A stretch of DNA of 64,000 nt from Longimicrobium sp. (GTDB taxonomy: Bacteria > Gemmatimonadota > Gemmatimonadetes > Longimicrobiales > Longimicrobiaceae), in NCBI RefSeq assembly GCF_036388275.1, contig NZ_DASVSF010000091.1:20575-84574 (forward strand), in the 5' to 3' direction. The position numbers and the translations under genes are program-made. A model generated the notes under the pieces. The model made no database searches, was not told the origin of the DNA, and was given only the letters and a program-made list of their open reading frames with translations. The first letter of the stretch is position 1, and each line of letters begins with the position of its first letter. Positions 1 to 7,843 of this stretch are shown here, in pieces.

Positions 1-6
1 CCACGA

Positions 7-2541
7 ATGACCCCTCCCTCCGCCGCCCCCACCGCCCCGGGCATCGACCTGCCCCTCGCCGACCTGTCCGACAACGCGCGCATCGTCCTGGCCAAGCGCT
101 ACCTGCGCAAGGACGACAACGGCAAGCCCGTCGAGGAGCCGGAGGAGATGTTCTGGCGCGTGGCGCACACCATCGCCAGCGCCGACGCCCGCTACGGCGC
201 CGGCACCGAGCAGGTGAACGCGCTCGCCCGCGAGTTCTACCTGCTGATGACGCGCCGCCTGTTCGAGCCCAACTCGCCCACGCTCATGAACGCCGGCCGC
301 CCGCTCGGCCAGCTGAGCGCCTGCTTCGTGCTGCCCGTGGACGATTCGCTCAGCAACGGCCAGAGCGGCGTGTACGACACCCTGCGCTCCATGGCCATGG
401 TGCACCAGTCCGGCGGCGGCACCGGCTTCTCGTTCAGCCGCATCCGCCCCACGGGCGACATCGTCCGCAGCACCACGGGCGTGGCCAGCGGGCCCATCAG
501 CTTCATGTCGCTGTACGATGCGTCCACCGAGGTGGTGAAGCAGGGCGGCACGCGCCGCGGCGCCAACATGGGCATCCTGCGCGTGGACCATCCCAACGTC
601 GAAGAGTTCATCGACTGCAAGCAGGACATCACCAAGATCACCAACTTCAACATCTCCGTCGCCATCACCGACGCCTTCATGCGCGCGGTGGACAAGGGCG
701 AGGAGTACGACCTGGTGAACCCGCGCACGGGCGAGCTCGCCGGCAAGAAGGACGCGCGGCAGATCTTCGACAAGATCGTCCAGAATGCGTGGCGCACCGG
801 CGAGCCGGGGGTGTTCTTCATCGACCGGGCGAACTTCTACAACCCGGTGCCGCACCTGGGCGCGTACGAGGCCACCAACCCCTGCGGCGAGCAGCCCCTG
901 CTGCCGTACGACGTGTGCAACCTGGGCTCGGTGAACGTGGGCGCCTTCGTGCGCGACGACGTGCCCGCCACCGCCGACTGGTACGAGCGCATCGACTGGA
1001 AGGAGTATCGCCGGGTGACGCGCCTGGCCACGCACTTCCTGGACAACGTCATCGACGCCAACCAGTACCCGCTGCCCGAAATCACCGACCTGGCCAACCG
1101 CATCCGCCGCATCGGGCTGGGCGTCATGGGCTTCGCCGACCTGCTGGTGCGCCTGGGCATCCCCTACAACAGCCCCGACGGCGTGGAAGTGGGCCGGCGG
1201 GTGATGGAGTTCCTGGACGAGGAGAGCAAGAAGGCGTCTGAGACGCTGGCCGAAAAGCGCGGCGCCTTCCCCGAGTGGGAAAAGAGCATCTGGGGGCCGG
1301 ACGAGACGGCCGCGCGCGCGCCCAACGGCGAGCGCATCCGCCCCGTGCGCAAGCTGCGCAACTGCAACGTGACGACGGTGGCGCCCACGGGCACCATCTC
1401 CATCTTCGCCGGCTGCTCGTCGGGCATCGAGCCGCTGTTCGCCGTGGCCTTCATGCGCAACCAGGCCGGCTCGCTGATGCCCGACGTCAACGAGGATTTC
1501 GTCAAGGCGGCCAAGGACGGCGGCTGGTACAGCGCCGAGCTGATGGAGCGCATCGCCCGCGAGGGGCACATCCACTTCGCCGAGGTGCCCGAGTCGGTGC
1601 AGCGCGCGTTCTCCACCGCGCACGACATCACCCCCGAGTGGCACGTGCGGATGCAGGCGGCCTTCCAGGAGCACTGCGACAGCGCCATCAGCAAGACGAC
1701 CAACTTCCCCAACGAGGCCACGGTCGAGGACGTCCGCAAGATCTACGAGCTGGCGTTCGCGCTGGGCACCAAGGGCGTGACGGTGTACCGCGACGGCTCC
1801 CGCGACGGGCAGGTGCTGTCGACGGGCGCCACGAAGACGCCGGCGCAGCAGGCCGAGGAAGTGGCCAAGGCGGCCGAGATCGGCGCGAAGGCGGCGGAGC
1901 AGGCCGAGCGCATCGCCAAGCTGGAGCGCGAGATGGCGCGCCTGCGCGGCGAGCTGAGCCAGGCCGAGCAGGTGGCCACCCAGGCGCGCCGGCACAAGCG
2001 CAAGCGGCCCAACGTGCTCAAGGGCACCACGCGCAAGATGAACTCGCCGCTGGGCGACGTGTTCGTCACCATCAACGAGGACCGCGAGGGGCACGAGTTC
2101 GAGGTGTTCGCCACGCTGGGCAAGGCGGGCTCGGTCGCCATGGCCGACGTGGAGGCCATCGGCCGGCTGATCTCGCTGGCGCTGCGCTTCGGCATCCCCG
2201 TGACGGACGTGTACAGCCAGCTCCGCGGCATCAGCTCCGACCGCGCGGTGGGCTTCGGCGAGAACAAGGTGCTCTCGGTGCCCGATGCCATCGCCCAGGC
2301 GCTGGGGCTTCACCAGCGCGAAAAGGCGGGGATCCAGCAGGAGTTGATTCCCGAGGTGGTGGGCGGGGCCACGGAGGTGGTGACGCTTCCCGAGACGCTG
2401 GAGCAGCCGCAGCTGTCGCTGATGAACTACGCGTCCGAGGCCGAGACCTTCATGGGCACCTGCCCCGACTGCAGCAGCCAGCTGGAGTTCGCCGAAGGCT
2501 GCAAGAAGTGCCACGCCTGCGGCTACTCGGAGTGCGGGTGA
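7..2541 (+). CDS. nrdJ: Adenosylcobalamin-dependent (class II) ribonucleotide reductase
   Basis: Reduces ribonucleotides to deoxyribonucleotides for DNA synthesis using a coenzyme B12-derived thiyl radical, so it works with or without oxygen. The 844-aa product carries the catalytic signature NPCGE at residues 291-295 (C293 radical cysteine, E295), the partner redox cysteines C106 (SACF) and C304 (VCNLGS), and a phosphate-binding APTGTIS segment near residue 460. Residues 600-660 form a charged helical linker. The C-terminal tail has a CxxC...CKKCHACGYSEC cluster that in this family re-reduces the active site through thioredoxin. The ATG at 7 fits the usual family N terminus, but only six bases of upstream sequence are visible. 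A strong hairpin terminator follows at once. Confidence 0.97.
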   Translation: MTPPSAAPTAPGIDLPLADLSDNARIVLAKRYLRKDDNGKPVEEPEEMFWRVAHTIASADARYGAGTEQVNALAREFYLLMTRRLFEPNSPTLMNAGRPLGQLSACFVLPVDDSLSNGQSGVYDTLRSMAMVHQSGGGTGFSFSRIRPTGDIVRSTTGVASGPISFMSLYDASTEVVKQGGTRRGANMGILRVDHPNVEEFIDCKQDITKITNFNISVAITDAFMRAVDKGEEYDLVNPRTGELAGKKDARQIFDKIVQNAWRTGEPGVFFIDRANFYNPVPHLGAYEATNPCGEQPLLPYDVCNLGSVNVGAFVRDDVPATADWYERIDWKEYRRVTRLATHFLDNVIDANQYPLPEITDLANRIRRIGLGVMGFADLLVRLGIPYNSPDGVEVGRRVMEFLDEESKKASETLAEKRGAFPEWEKSIWGPDETAARAPNGERIRPVRKLRNCNVTTVAPTGTISIFAGCSSGIEPLFAVAFMRNQAGSLMPDVNEDFVKAAKDGGWYSAELMERIAREGHIHFAEVPESVQRAFSTAHDITPEWHVRMQAAFQEHCDSAISKTTNFPNEATVEDVRKIYELAFALGTKGVTVYRDGSRDGQVLSTGATKTPAQQAEEVAKAAEIGAKAAEQAERIAKLEREMARLRGELSQAEQVATQARRHKRKRPNVLKGTTRKMNSPLGDVFVTINEDREGHEFEVFATLGKAGSVAMADVEAIGRLISLALRFGIPVTDVYSQLRGISSDRAVGFGENKVLSVPDAIAQALGLHQREKAGIQQELIPEVVGGATEVVTLPETLEQPQLSLMNYASEAETFMGTCPDCSSQLEFAEGCKKCHACGYSECG

Positions 2542-2556
2542 TCGCGGGATAGCGGC

Positions 2557-2594
2557 TGGCCCGGGCTGGCGAAGGCCAGCCCGGGCCAATTTTA
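2557..2594 (+). terminator. Rho-independent terminator after nrdJ
   Basis: A 14-bp perfect stem (TGGCCCGGGCTGGC) closes a GAAG tetraloop and is followed by ATTTTA. It begins 16 bases after the nrdJ stop and should isolate nrdJ from the downstream gene. Confidence 0.85.
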
Positions 2595-2608
2595 CAAGCA
2601 GGACTGAC

Positions 2609-4126
2609 GTGGCGCTTTTTCGCAAAAACGAACCTTTCCAGGGCCTCCTGGCGCCCGAGATCTGGGTCACCCCGGCGGAGCTCCGTTCCCGACACCCCGA
2701 CACCATGCTCTTCGCGGTAGTCGGCTTTTGCAGCTGGTGCATGGGCGAGGCGTGGCTGATCAGGGAGGAGGTTCAGCCCGATGCGTGGCTGATCTTCGAT
2801 ACGAGCACCTACATTTCGGAGGTCAGAAACGGCGGGCACGGCCAGTACGCTGGCAATACCGGGATGAGGCCGGAGGTGCTGGACGCGGTTGAGGCGGGGC
2901 TCGAAAGGCTGGGCATGAGCGAGCTTCACGCCATCTTCCGGCGGTTCAGGGACGCTCTCGACGCCGATCCGGCCCTGAAGCGGAAGACCATGGAGGGCTA
3001 TGGGTTCGGCGACATCCCGGATGTGATCAACGATCTCGACGACGCCTTTTACAAGTCGGAGGATCCGAAGCGGTTTTACCCCCGGGCGGAGAGCTGGCTG
3101 AAGGAGGCGCCCACCGTCGTTGCGCTTACCCCGCGCCAGATCCGGGCTCGGCAGGCGGCGATCGTGGCAAGCAACAAGCGGCTGCACCAGCGCCGCGCCG
3201 CGGCGTTGCGGCGATCGCGGCCATCGCCCCGGGAGGTCGTGGTCGGCGCCGTCCTTCGGCTGTGGGACCTGACCGGCCTCCAGCGGCCCGGCGAAGACGT
3301 GCTGGATTACGCCAGGCGCCAGATCGCAGGGCGGCCGAATTGGGGGCGGGAGGTCACCGAGGCACTGGCGGCGCTGGTGCCGCCGTTCTATCCGGCGGTC
3401 CAGGACGGGGATCATGAAAAGGTGGACGAGATCCTCTCTGCCTATCGTGAGATCCACGCGCGCTTTCGGATCGAAAAGACGTCCCGATGGCCCGGCGACA
3501 TCCGGTTCTACGCCAACCGGCTGCAATATGCCGGCGAGCGGCTCGGCCGGGTGGACCTGCTCGAGCGGGCGGCCGAAGCCTGGAACCACGCCATCGTGGC
3601 CGGACCGTCGGACTACGATTACGACCCGGGCGGAGCCTGGCGCTCGCTGGGCCAGACGCGGGTCGAGCTCGGGCGGCTCGACGAGCGGCACGTGCCCGCC
3701 GTCCGGAACGCGTTCGATGCGTTCGATAGCGCCATCGAGATCGACTTGAACGATCCGAGGAGAAGCGCAACCTCCGGCTATCCGGCGGCCGACCTGTTGA
3801 GCCGGGCGGAGGCGCATCTCGTCCTTGCGACGAAGCAGGACCGTGCCGGGCATCTCCAGGCCGCCAGGAAGGCGATCGCCGAGGCTTGCCCGCTGATGCG
3901 GCGTTCGGCGCGCGGCCAGCTGAGGGCGGTCCATGCCGAGCTGCTGACGCTGCTGCCGCCGGCCGACGTCCCCGCCCGCGACCGAGCTCGCGCCGTCAAG
4001 CGCCTCGACAAAGAGATCGCCTGGGAGCTGGAGGAGGACGGCGGCCCCCGCGCCAATCCGATGCGCCTCAAGCGCCTCCGCCGGATGCGCGCGGCGCTCG
4101 CGGGCGATCCCGAACCGCCGGACTGA
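2609..4126 (+). CDS. DUF4375 (DMP19-like) domain protein
   Basis: A 505-aa cytoplasmic protein without signal peptide or membrane segment. Residues about 25-165 match the DUF4375/DMP19 pattern, including the typical NGGHGQYAGNTG stretch at 74-85. The namesake Neisseria DMP19 is a dimeric DNA-mimic protein that sequesters a transcription factor; whether that role holds here is unknown. The remainder (about 170-505) is Arg/Ala-rich and helical, resembling TPR-like repeats, with no recognised motif. The start is GTG at 2609 with an AGGA five bases upstream. The gene sits between nrdJ and a decayed second copy of the nrdJ 3' end, suggesting insertion with a duplicated flank. Confidence 0.75.
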   Translation: MALFRKNEPFQGLLAPEIWVTPAELRSRHPDTMLFAVVGFCSWCMGEAWLIREEVQPDAWLIFDTSTYISEVRNGGHGQYAGNTGMRPEVLDAVEAGLERLGMSELHAIFRRFRDALDADPALKRKTMEGYGFGDIPDVINDLDDAFYKSEDPKRFYPRAESWLKEAPTVVALTPRQIRARQAAIVASNKRLHQRRAAALRRSRPSPREVVVGAVLRLWDLTGLQRPGEDVLDYARRQIAGRPNWGREVTEALAALVPPFYPAVQDGDHEKVDEILSAYREIHARFRIEKTSRWPGDIRFYANRLQYAGERLGRVDLLERAAEAWNHAIVAGPSDYDYDPGGAWRSLGQTRVELGRLDERHVPAVRNAFDAFDSAIEIDLNDPRRSATSGYPAADLLSRAEAHLVLATKQDRAGHLQAARKAIAEACPLMRRSARGQLRAVHAELLTLLPPADVPARDRARAVKRLDKEIAWELEEDGGPRANPMRLKRLRRMRAALAGDPEPPD

Positions 4127-4142
4127 GCGCGGCAACGCCAAG

Positions 4143-4292
4143 CGAGACGCTGGAGCCGCGGCAGCTGTCGCTGATGAACCACGTGGCCGAGCCGAGACCT
4201 TCATCGGCACCTGCCACGACTGCAGCAGGCAGATGGAGTGCGCCGAACGCTGCAAGAAGTGCCACGCCTGCGGGTATTCCGAGTGCGGGTGA
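4143..4292 (+). pseudogene. Duplicated, frameshifted 3' end of nrdJ
   Basis: About 150 bases correspond to the last 151 bases of nrdJ (2391-2541), roughly 88% identical by hand alignment, including the CKKCHACG coding segment and the TGA stop. One base is missing around 4183-4195 relative to nrdJ, so the frame breaks, and no start codon or upstream nrdJ body is present. It is a remnant, not a functional gene. Together with the true nrdJ end it flanks the DUF4375 gene as a direct repeat. Confidence 0.9.
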
Positions 4293-4368
4293 GGGGGATG
4301 ATGATGGAGGCCCGTGGTTATGCTGAGCCGCGGGCCCATTGCAGAAACTGTGATGTGGAGGGTGTCTG

Positions 4369-4581
4369 ATGAACTACGTTGCCGTGACCTCGTCGAACAT
4401 CGCGGCGATTGGGTACGATGAGCACCGCGGGGTGTTGGGAGTGAGATTCAGAGCGGGGCGCGAGTACTGGTATTCGGGCGTTTCGCGCTCTGTTTACCAA
4501 AGTTTCCTGGGCGCCGGTTCGAAAGGGCGTTATTTCGAGACGTTCGTTAAACGGCTATATGGTTGCGTCAGAGTGGGATAG
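4369..4581 (+). CDS. KTSC domain protein
   Basis: A 70-aa protein made of a single KTSC domain, a small fold of unknown role often found alone or at the ends of larger proteins. The recognisable features are the SSNIAAIGYDE opening, the WYSGVSRSVYQSFLGAGSKGRYF core (described here in part) and a C-terminal aromatic/basic end. The ATG at 4369 has GGAGG six bases upstream, one of the clearest ribosome sites of the region. It lies 35 bases upstream of the cyclic-nucleotide effector gene on the same strand, so co-transcription is likely. A role in the same system is only inferred from position. Confidence 0.8.
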   Translation: MNYVAVTSSNIAAIGYDEHRGVLGVRFRAGREYWYSGVSRSVYQSFLGAGSKGRYFETFVKRLYGCVRVG

Positions 4582-4616
4582 GCACAACTAACATACTCGC
4601 CTCCGCACCGAGTGGA

Positions 4617-5525
4617 ATGCTATCTCGTTTTGAAGGTCCTGCGGGTTTTGCCCGTCTGGTGGATGCCCTCCGCCGTCAGCGACTCGTGCACAGTGACACT
4701 GCCATCGCTGAGCAGTTCGCCCGGACGGGTACGCTACGCTTCTTTGCCGCTGGGGCCCATGTCGTCTCCGAGGATGGTGACGACAACTCCGTGTTCTTTC
4801 TCCTCACGGGCGCGGGGTCCATACGGGTTCGCGGACGCGAGGTCGCCCTCCGGCGGGCAGGCGAGCACGTGGGTGAGATGGCTGCGATCGATCCCGCGGC
4901 ACCGCGGTCTGCATCGGTAATTGCGGTTGAGCCGACTGTTGCCTTGGAGCTAAGTGACGTGCAGTTCCTGCACGTCGCGGATGCGAACCCGAGAGTATGG
5001 CATGCGGTGGCGACTACGCTCGCTGAACGGCTGCGCGAGAGAGATCAATACGTTCGGCCACGGAGAGGGCCCTCCGGTCTGTTTATTGGATGCTCCGTGG
5101 AGGCTCTTCCCATTGCGCGGGCCGTGCAGGTAGAACTGGACCATGACCCAGTCATCGTAACAACCTGGACAAATGCGGTGTTTGGGGCGTCCCAAACAGC
5201 CTTGGACTCACTTGAGGCGCAATTGGTTCAAACCGACTTTGCCGTCGTAGTCCTGTCTCCGGACGATACGATCTCGAGTCGTGGCCGTCGCCGTGCTGGT
5301 CCTCGCGACAACGTGATCTTCGAACTCGGCTTATTCGCCGGAGCCTTGGGCCGTGGTAGGACGTTTATGCTGATCGAGCGCGGTGCTGATCTGAAGCTTC
5401 CGTCTGATCTTGTTGGGATTACACCAATTACCTACAAACCGGGCGGTTCGGATACACTATCCGCTCGGATTGCCCCGGCCTGCGAGGAAATCAGGCGGGC
5501 AATCCTGTCACTCGGACCCCGTTGA
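4617..5525 (+). CDS. cNMP-binding plus TIR-like effector (PycTIR type)
   Basis: Predicted effector of a Pycsar anti-phage system: binding of a cyclic pyrimidine nucleotide would activate NAD+ depletion. The 302-aa protein has an N-terminal cyclic-nucleotide-binding barrel (about 30-145) with the phosphate-binding-cassette pattern GEMAAIDPAAPRSASV. Its C-terminal TIR-like/CAP12 domain (about 152-275) has FIGCS at its first strand, and RDNVIFELGLFAG supplies the likely catalytic glutamate E236. A TTG at 4563 keeps the frame open and would overlap the KTSC gene. I chose ATG 4617 because the MLSRFEGPAGFARLVDALRRQ opening looks like the family start, although its ribosome site is poor. The stop overlaps the region of the cyclase start. 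Composition is AT-richer than the core genes, suggesting transfer. Confidence 0.85.
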   Translation: MLSRFEGPAGFARLVDALRRQRLVHSDTAIAEQFARTGTLRFFAAGAHVVSEDGDDNSVFFLLTGAGSIRVRGREVALRRAGEHVGEMAAIDPAAPRSASVIAVEPTVALELSDVQFLHVADANPRVWHAVATTLAERLRERDQYVRPRRGPSGLFIGCSVEALPIARAVQVELDHDPVIVTTWTNAVFGASQTALDSLEAQLVQTDFAVVVLSPDDTISSRGRRRAGPRDNVIFELGLFAGALGRGRTFMLIERGADLKLPSDLVGITPITYKPGGSDTLSARIAPACEEIRRAILSLGPR

Positions 5526-5530
5526 TCACG

Positions 5531-6223
5531 ATGCCGCTTCACGAAGATCTTGCCTCAACCGTAGCGCAGACGTTCAAGTCTCAATGGAGCGTGCGAAATG
5601 GTACCACCGTGCCCATTCCCGAGCGGCTCGCTCTTGGCAATGACGCGGTGCAACTCGAAGCAACTGTGCTTTACGCGGATTTGTCGGATTCAACCGGGTT
5701 GGTTGATTCCTATGAGCCGCAGTTTGCGGCAGAAGTTTACAAGACATATCTGCACTGCGCCGCGAAAATCATTAAGGAACGGGGAGGGGAGATCACCGCC
5801 TACGATGGTGATCGCATCATGGCGGTTTTCTTGGGAGAGCGTAAGAATTCTTCGGCAGCGTGGGCAGCCTTCCAAATCAATTATGCGCGGCTCCATATCA
5901 TTATGCCCGCGCTAACAGCGCAATATCCTAAAGCCACTTACGAACTGCGTCACACGATCGGGATTGACACAAGTTCTTTGTTTGTGGCTCGTGAGGGTGT
6001 CCGTGGCGCTAATGATCTCGTGTGGGTTGGGAAAGCCGCAAACCATGCGGCAAAACTATGCTCATTGTCGTCGGACACGCCTCTCTGGATCACCGGTGAT
6101 GTCTACGCAAGACTCAGGGACGACCTGAAAACTACCAACGGCCAATCCATGTGGGAGAAGCGACGGTGGACACAGATGAGCGACAGGACAGTCTATTGCT
6201 CGACATGGTGGTGGAAGGTTTAG
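5531..6223 (+). CDS. Class III nucleotide cyclase, probable pyrimidine cyclase (PycC type)
   Basis: Makes a cyclic nucleotide second messenger. In this two-gene context the product is predicted to be cCMP or cUMP, which would activate the upstream TIR effector. The 230-aa protein (ATG 5531) consists of one guanylate/adenylate cyclase domain. The first metal-binding aspartate is in LYADLSDST (D50) and the second in AYDGDRIMAVF (D94), with an arginine right after it. A tyrosine before the first motif and an arginine after the second recall the residues reported for uridylate/cytidylate cyclases, but that comparison is from memory. A TTG at 5522 would overlap the effector stop; either way the genes are tightly coupled. 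No sensor domain is visible, as is usual for PycC. Substrate specificity needs biochemistry. Confidence 0.83.
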   Translation: MPLHEDLASTVAQTFKSQWSVRNGTTVPIPERLALGNDAVQLEATVLYADLSDSTGLVDSYEPQFAAEVYKTYLHCAAKIIKERGGEITAYDGDRIMAVFLGERKNSSAAWAAFQINYARLHIIMPALTAQYPKATYELRHTIGIDTSSLFVAREGVRGANDLVWVGKAANHAAKLCSLSSDTPLWITGDVYARLRDDLKTTNGQSMWEKRRWTQMSDRTVYCSTWWWKV

Positions 6224-6566
6224 GTTGTGCTCAGATGTAAGCACGACTGTTTGGAAGCTTGACGAACCAGACGATTCCCATAGTCGGGTGCCAGCGGGAA
6301 CCACACAACCAGCGTGGTGGCACAGCGCGGCCCGTGCGACTGTAGGAGTTTCGTGAAAAGTAACATACTACGGAAATTCTCCGGTGCGTGCCCAACCCAG
6401 CTCACCGTCAACCCGGGTCTGCTTCGGTAAACGCCAACTCAGCCGACGAATAGCAGGTTGGGCGGAAGCTAAACTGGCCGCGCGACCGCACGCTTAGATG
6501 CGAGAGCGCGCCAACTGCGTGACGGGGCTCGGCAGCCGCAACTCTGGAGTTGCGACTGCCGTTCGT
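6224..6566. other. Intergenic stretch without recognisable gene
   Basis: About 340 bases between the cyclase and the 58-aa gene. No open frame with a ribosome site or family resemblance is visible, and no strong terminator hairpin was found by eye. It shares the lower-GC character of the defence island. Confidence 0.5.
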
Positions 6567-6743
6567 TCAGCGAGAGAGCCTGCGGACCACCTCCCGCGCC
6601 CCCCGCCTGTAGACGGTTAGGCAAACCAACTCACCCGCCGCATCCCGGACCTCCCAGAATCGGCTTTTGTCCTGCTTCTGGATCGAGTAGCCGGCCTGCT
6701 GCTCCAGCGTGGACCTCGGCGGGACCGTGTGCTCCACAACCAT
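6567..6743 (-). CDS. 58-aa conserved-looking small protein
   Basis: A short gene read from ATG 6743 to TGA 6567. The product has a compact motif in the middle (YSIQKQDKSRFWEVRDAAG) followed by ELVCLTVYRRGAREVVRRL, a beta-strand-plus-basic-helix pattern that I have seen in small orphan proteins near mobile or defence genes. A TTGGAG lies about six bases upstream of the ATG. It is divergent from the helix-turn-helix gene at 6933. Function unknown; no signal peptide or membrane segment. Confidence 0.6.
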   Translation of the reverse strand: MVVEHTVPPRSTLEQQAGYSIQKQDKSRFWEVRDAAGELVCLTVYRRGAREVVRRLSR

Positions 6744-6879
6744 AGTGGCTCCAATCCTCTTGACCCGTGCCGCCCGGCAGGGCTACCGTTGTCGGTGGGC
6801 GGCCTTCGGGTCGTTCGTGTGAGGCTGGTCGGTTCTTCTTGGCGGGAGAGCGGCCAGCCTTCTTTTCGCCCTGCGTGGA

Positions 6880-6923
6880 AATAACCTAGTACCGCACGGG
6901 GGATTTGTCAATAACCACGTACC
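6880..6923. promoter_or_regulatory. Direct repeat, possible operator
   Basis: Two 14-base copies AATAACC(T/A)(A/C)GTACC, at 6880-6893 and 6910-6923, are spaced exactly 30 bases apart. They lie just upstream of the helix-turn-helix gene start and between two divergent small genes. Spacing of about three helical turns fits a repressor operator. This is inferred from position only. Confidence 0.4.
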
Positions 6924-6932
6924 AGTCCGGCG

Positions 6933-7184
6933 ATGGACTTCAAAGAGGCGACAGACGTGCTCTGGGGCACGCAGCCCGTGACCGCGGCGGACATGGCCGA
7001 GCGGCTCGGGAAGGACCCGCACACGATTCGCCGCGCGCGGATGAGCGGGCCGAACGCGCGCTCGGCGCCGAAGGGGTGGGAGGCGGTGGTGGCGGACCTG
7101 GCGGAGAAGCATGCGGACGAGCTGGAACGGCGCGTCCTGATGCTGCGCCGGCTCACTGTGGAACTCCGGACGGAGGACAGGTAG
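6933..7184 (+). CDS. Small helix-turn-helix protein (parent of a dispersed repeat)
   Basis: An 83-aa protein with an N-terminal helix-turn-helix (residues about 16-36, TAADMAERLGKDPHTIRRAR) followed by an Arg/Glu-rich helix (about 45-80) that could dimerise. The pattern suggests a DNA-binding regulator or a transposon-derived HTH fragment. No catalytic domain is present. Three decayed copies of its second half lie within the next 9 kb (11731, 14255, 15550), so it is the only intact member here. A 30-bp-spaced direct repeat precedes the ATG. A hairpin terminator at 7264 follows. Confidence 0.65.
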   Translation: MDFKEATDVLWGTQPVTAADMAERLGKDPHTIRRARMSGPNARSAPKGWEAVVADLAEKHADELERRVLMLRRLTVELRTEDR

Positions 7185-7263
7185 CGCTCGGCGCGCGTTT
7201 GCGTGCAGATGCATCGTGCTGCGATCGCCGGGCGAAGGCGGCCAATCACCAACGTCATGCGAA

Positions 7264-7293
7264 AGAGGCCCTGCCCGGATTGGGCGGGGCCTC
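7264..7293. terminator. Bidirectional hairpin terminator
   Basis: The stem AGAGGCC(CTGCCC)...(GGGCGG)GGCCTCT lies between the convergent helix-turn-helix gene and the secreted-protein gene at 7333. There is no long T tract on the plus side. Confidence 0.6.
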
Positions 7294-7332
7294 TGTGCGC
7301 GCGGTCGGATGTATCCGCCTGCCGGCCGGAGC

Positions 7333-7815
7333 TCAGTCGCGCGTCTGCTGGGCGGGAAGGAGGATCTCCAGTGCGCGGTGCCTACCGACCCCCTGCACCT
7401 CCCGCGGCTCCACCGCCGCGAGCCTGCGCAGCACGGTAGCGGCCCAGGCCAGGTTCCGTACGGGTTCCGTGGCCGTCAATCTAAGCACCTGCGGGTCGCC
7501 CGTCGGTTCGTCACCCCGCGCCTTGCGGATCGTAAGGAGACCTACCACCGCCTCGGAAAGAACTTCGGGAGTCGCGTTCTCGGCTCGCAGCAGGATCACG
7601 TCCGCGGCCGTGCTGCCGGGACGCCGCAGGAGGACGGCGTTCGCACCGCCGTAGCCCATGTTGGACACCAGCACGATGGTAGCCGGCACGCTGCGCTCAA
7701 TCCTGGCAGCAGCCCCGGGGGGAGCCTGGGCCCGGAGATCCTCGCAGACGCCGAAACCTCCGACCAGGAGCGCCGCGGCAAACGCGGCGCTGCGAAACAG
7801 CTGGGACAACTTCAT
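7333..7815 (-). CDS. Secreted protein of unknown function
   Basis: A 160-aa product with an N-terminal signal peptide (MKLSQLFRSAAFAAALLVGG, then cleavage near LRAQA). I chose ATG 7815 rather than the longer frame from 7869 because a signal peptide begins there and a GAGG lies about seven bases upstream. The mature part alternates short beta-strand-like and Leu-rich helical stretches and has no motif I recognise. It lies 28 bases downstream of the lipoprotein gene ending at 7844, so they may share a transcript. Confidence 0.65.
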   Translation of the reverse strand: MKLSQLFRSAAFAAALLVGGFGVCEDLRAQAPPGAAARIERSVPATIVLVSNMGYGGANAVLLRRPGSTAADVILLRAENATPEVLSEAVVGLLTIRKARGDEPTGDPQVLRLTATEPVRNLAWAATVLRRLAAVEPREVQGVGRHRALEILLPAQQTRD

Positions 7816-7843
7816 GAGAGCCTCTTTTCCATGAGGGGACAAT

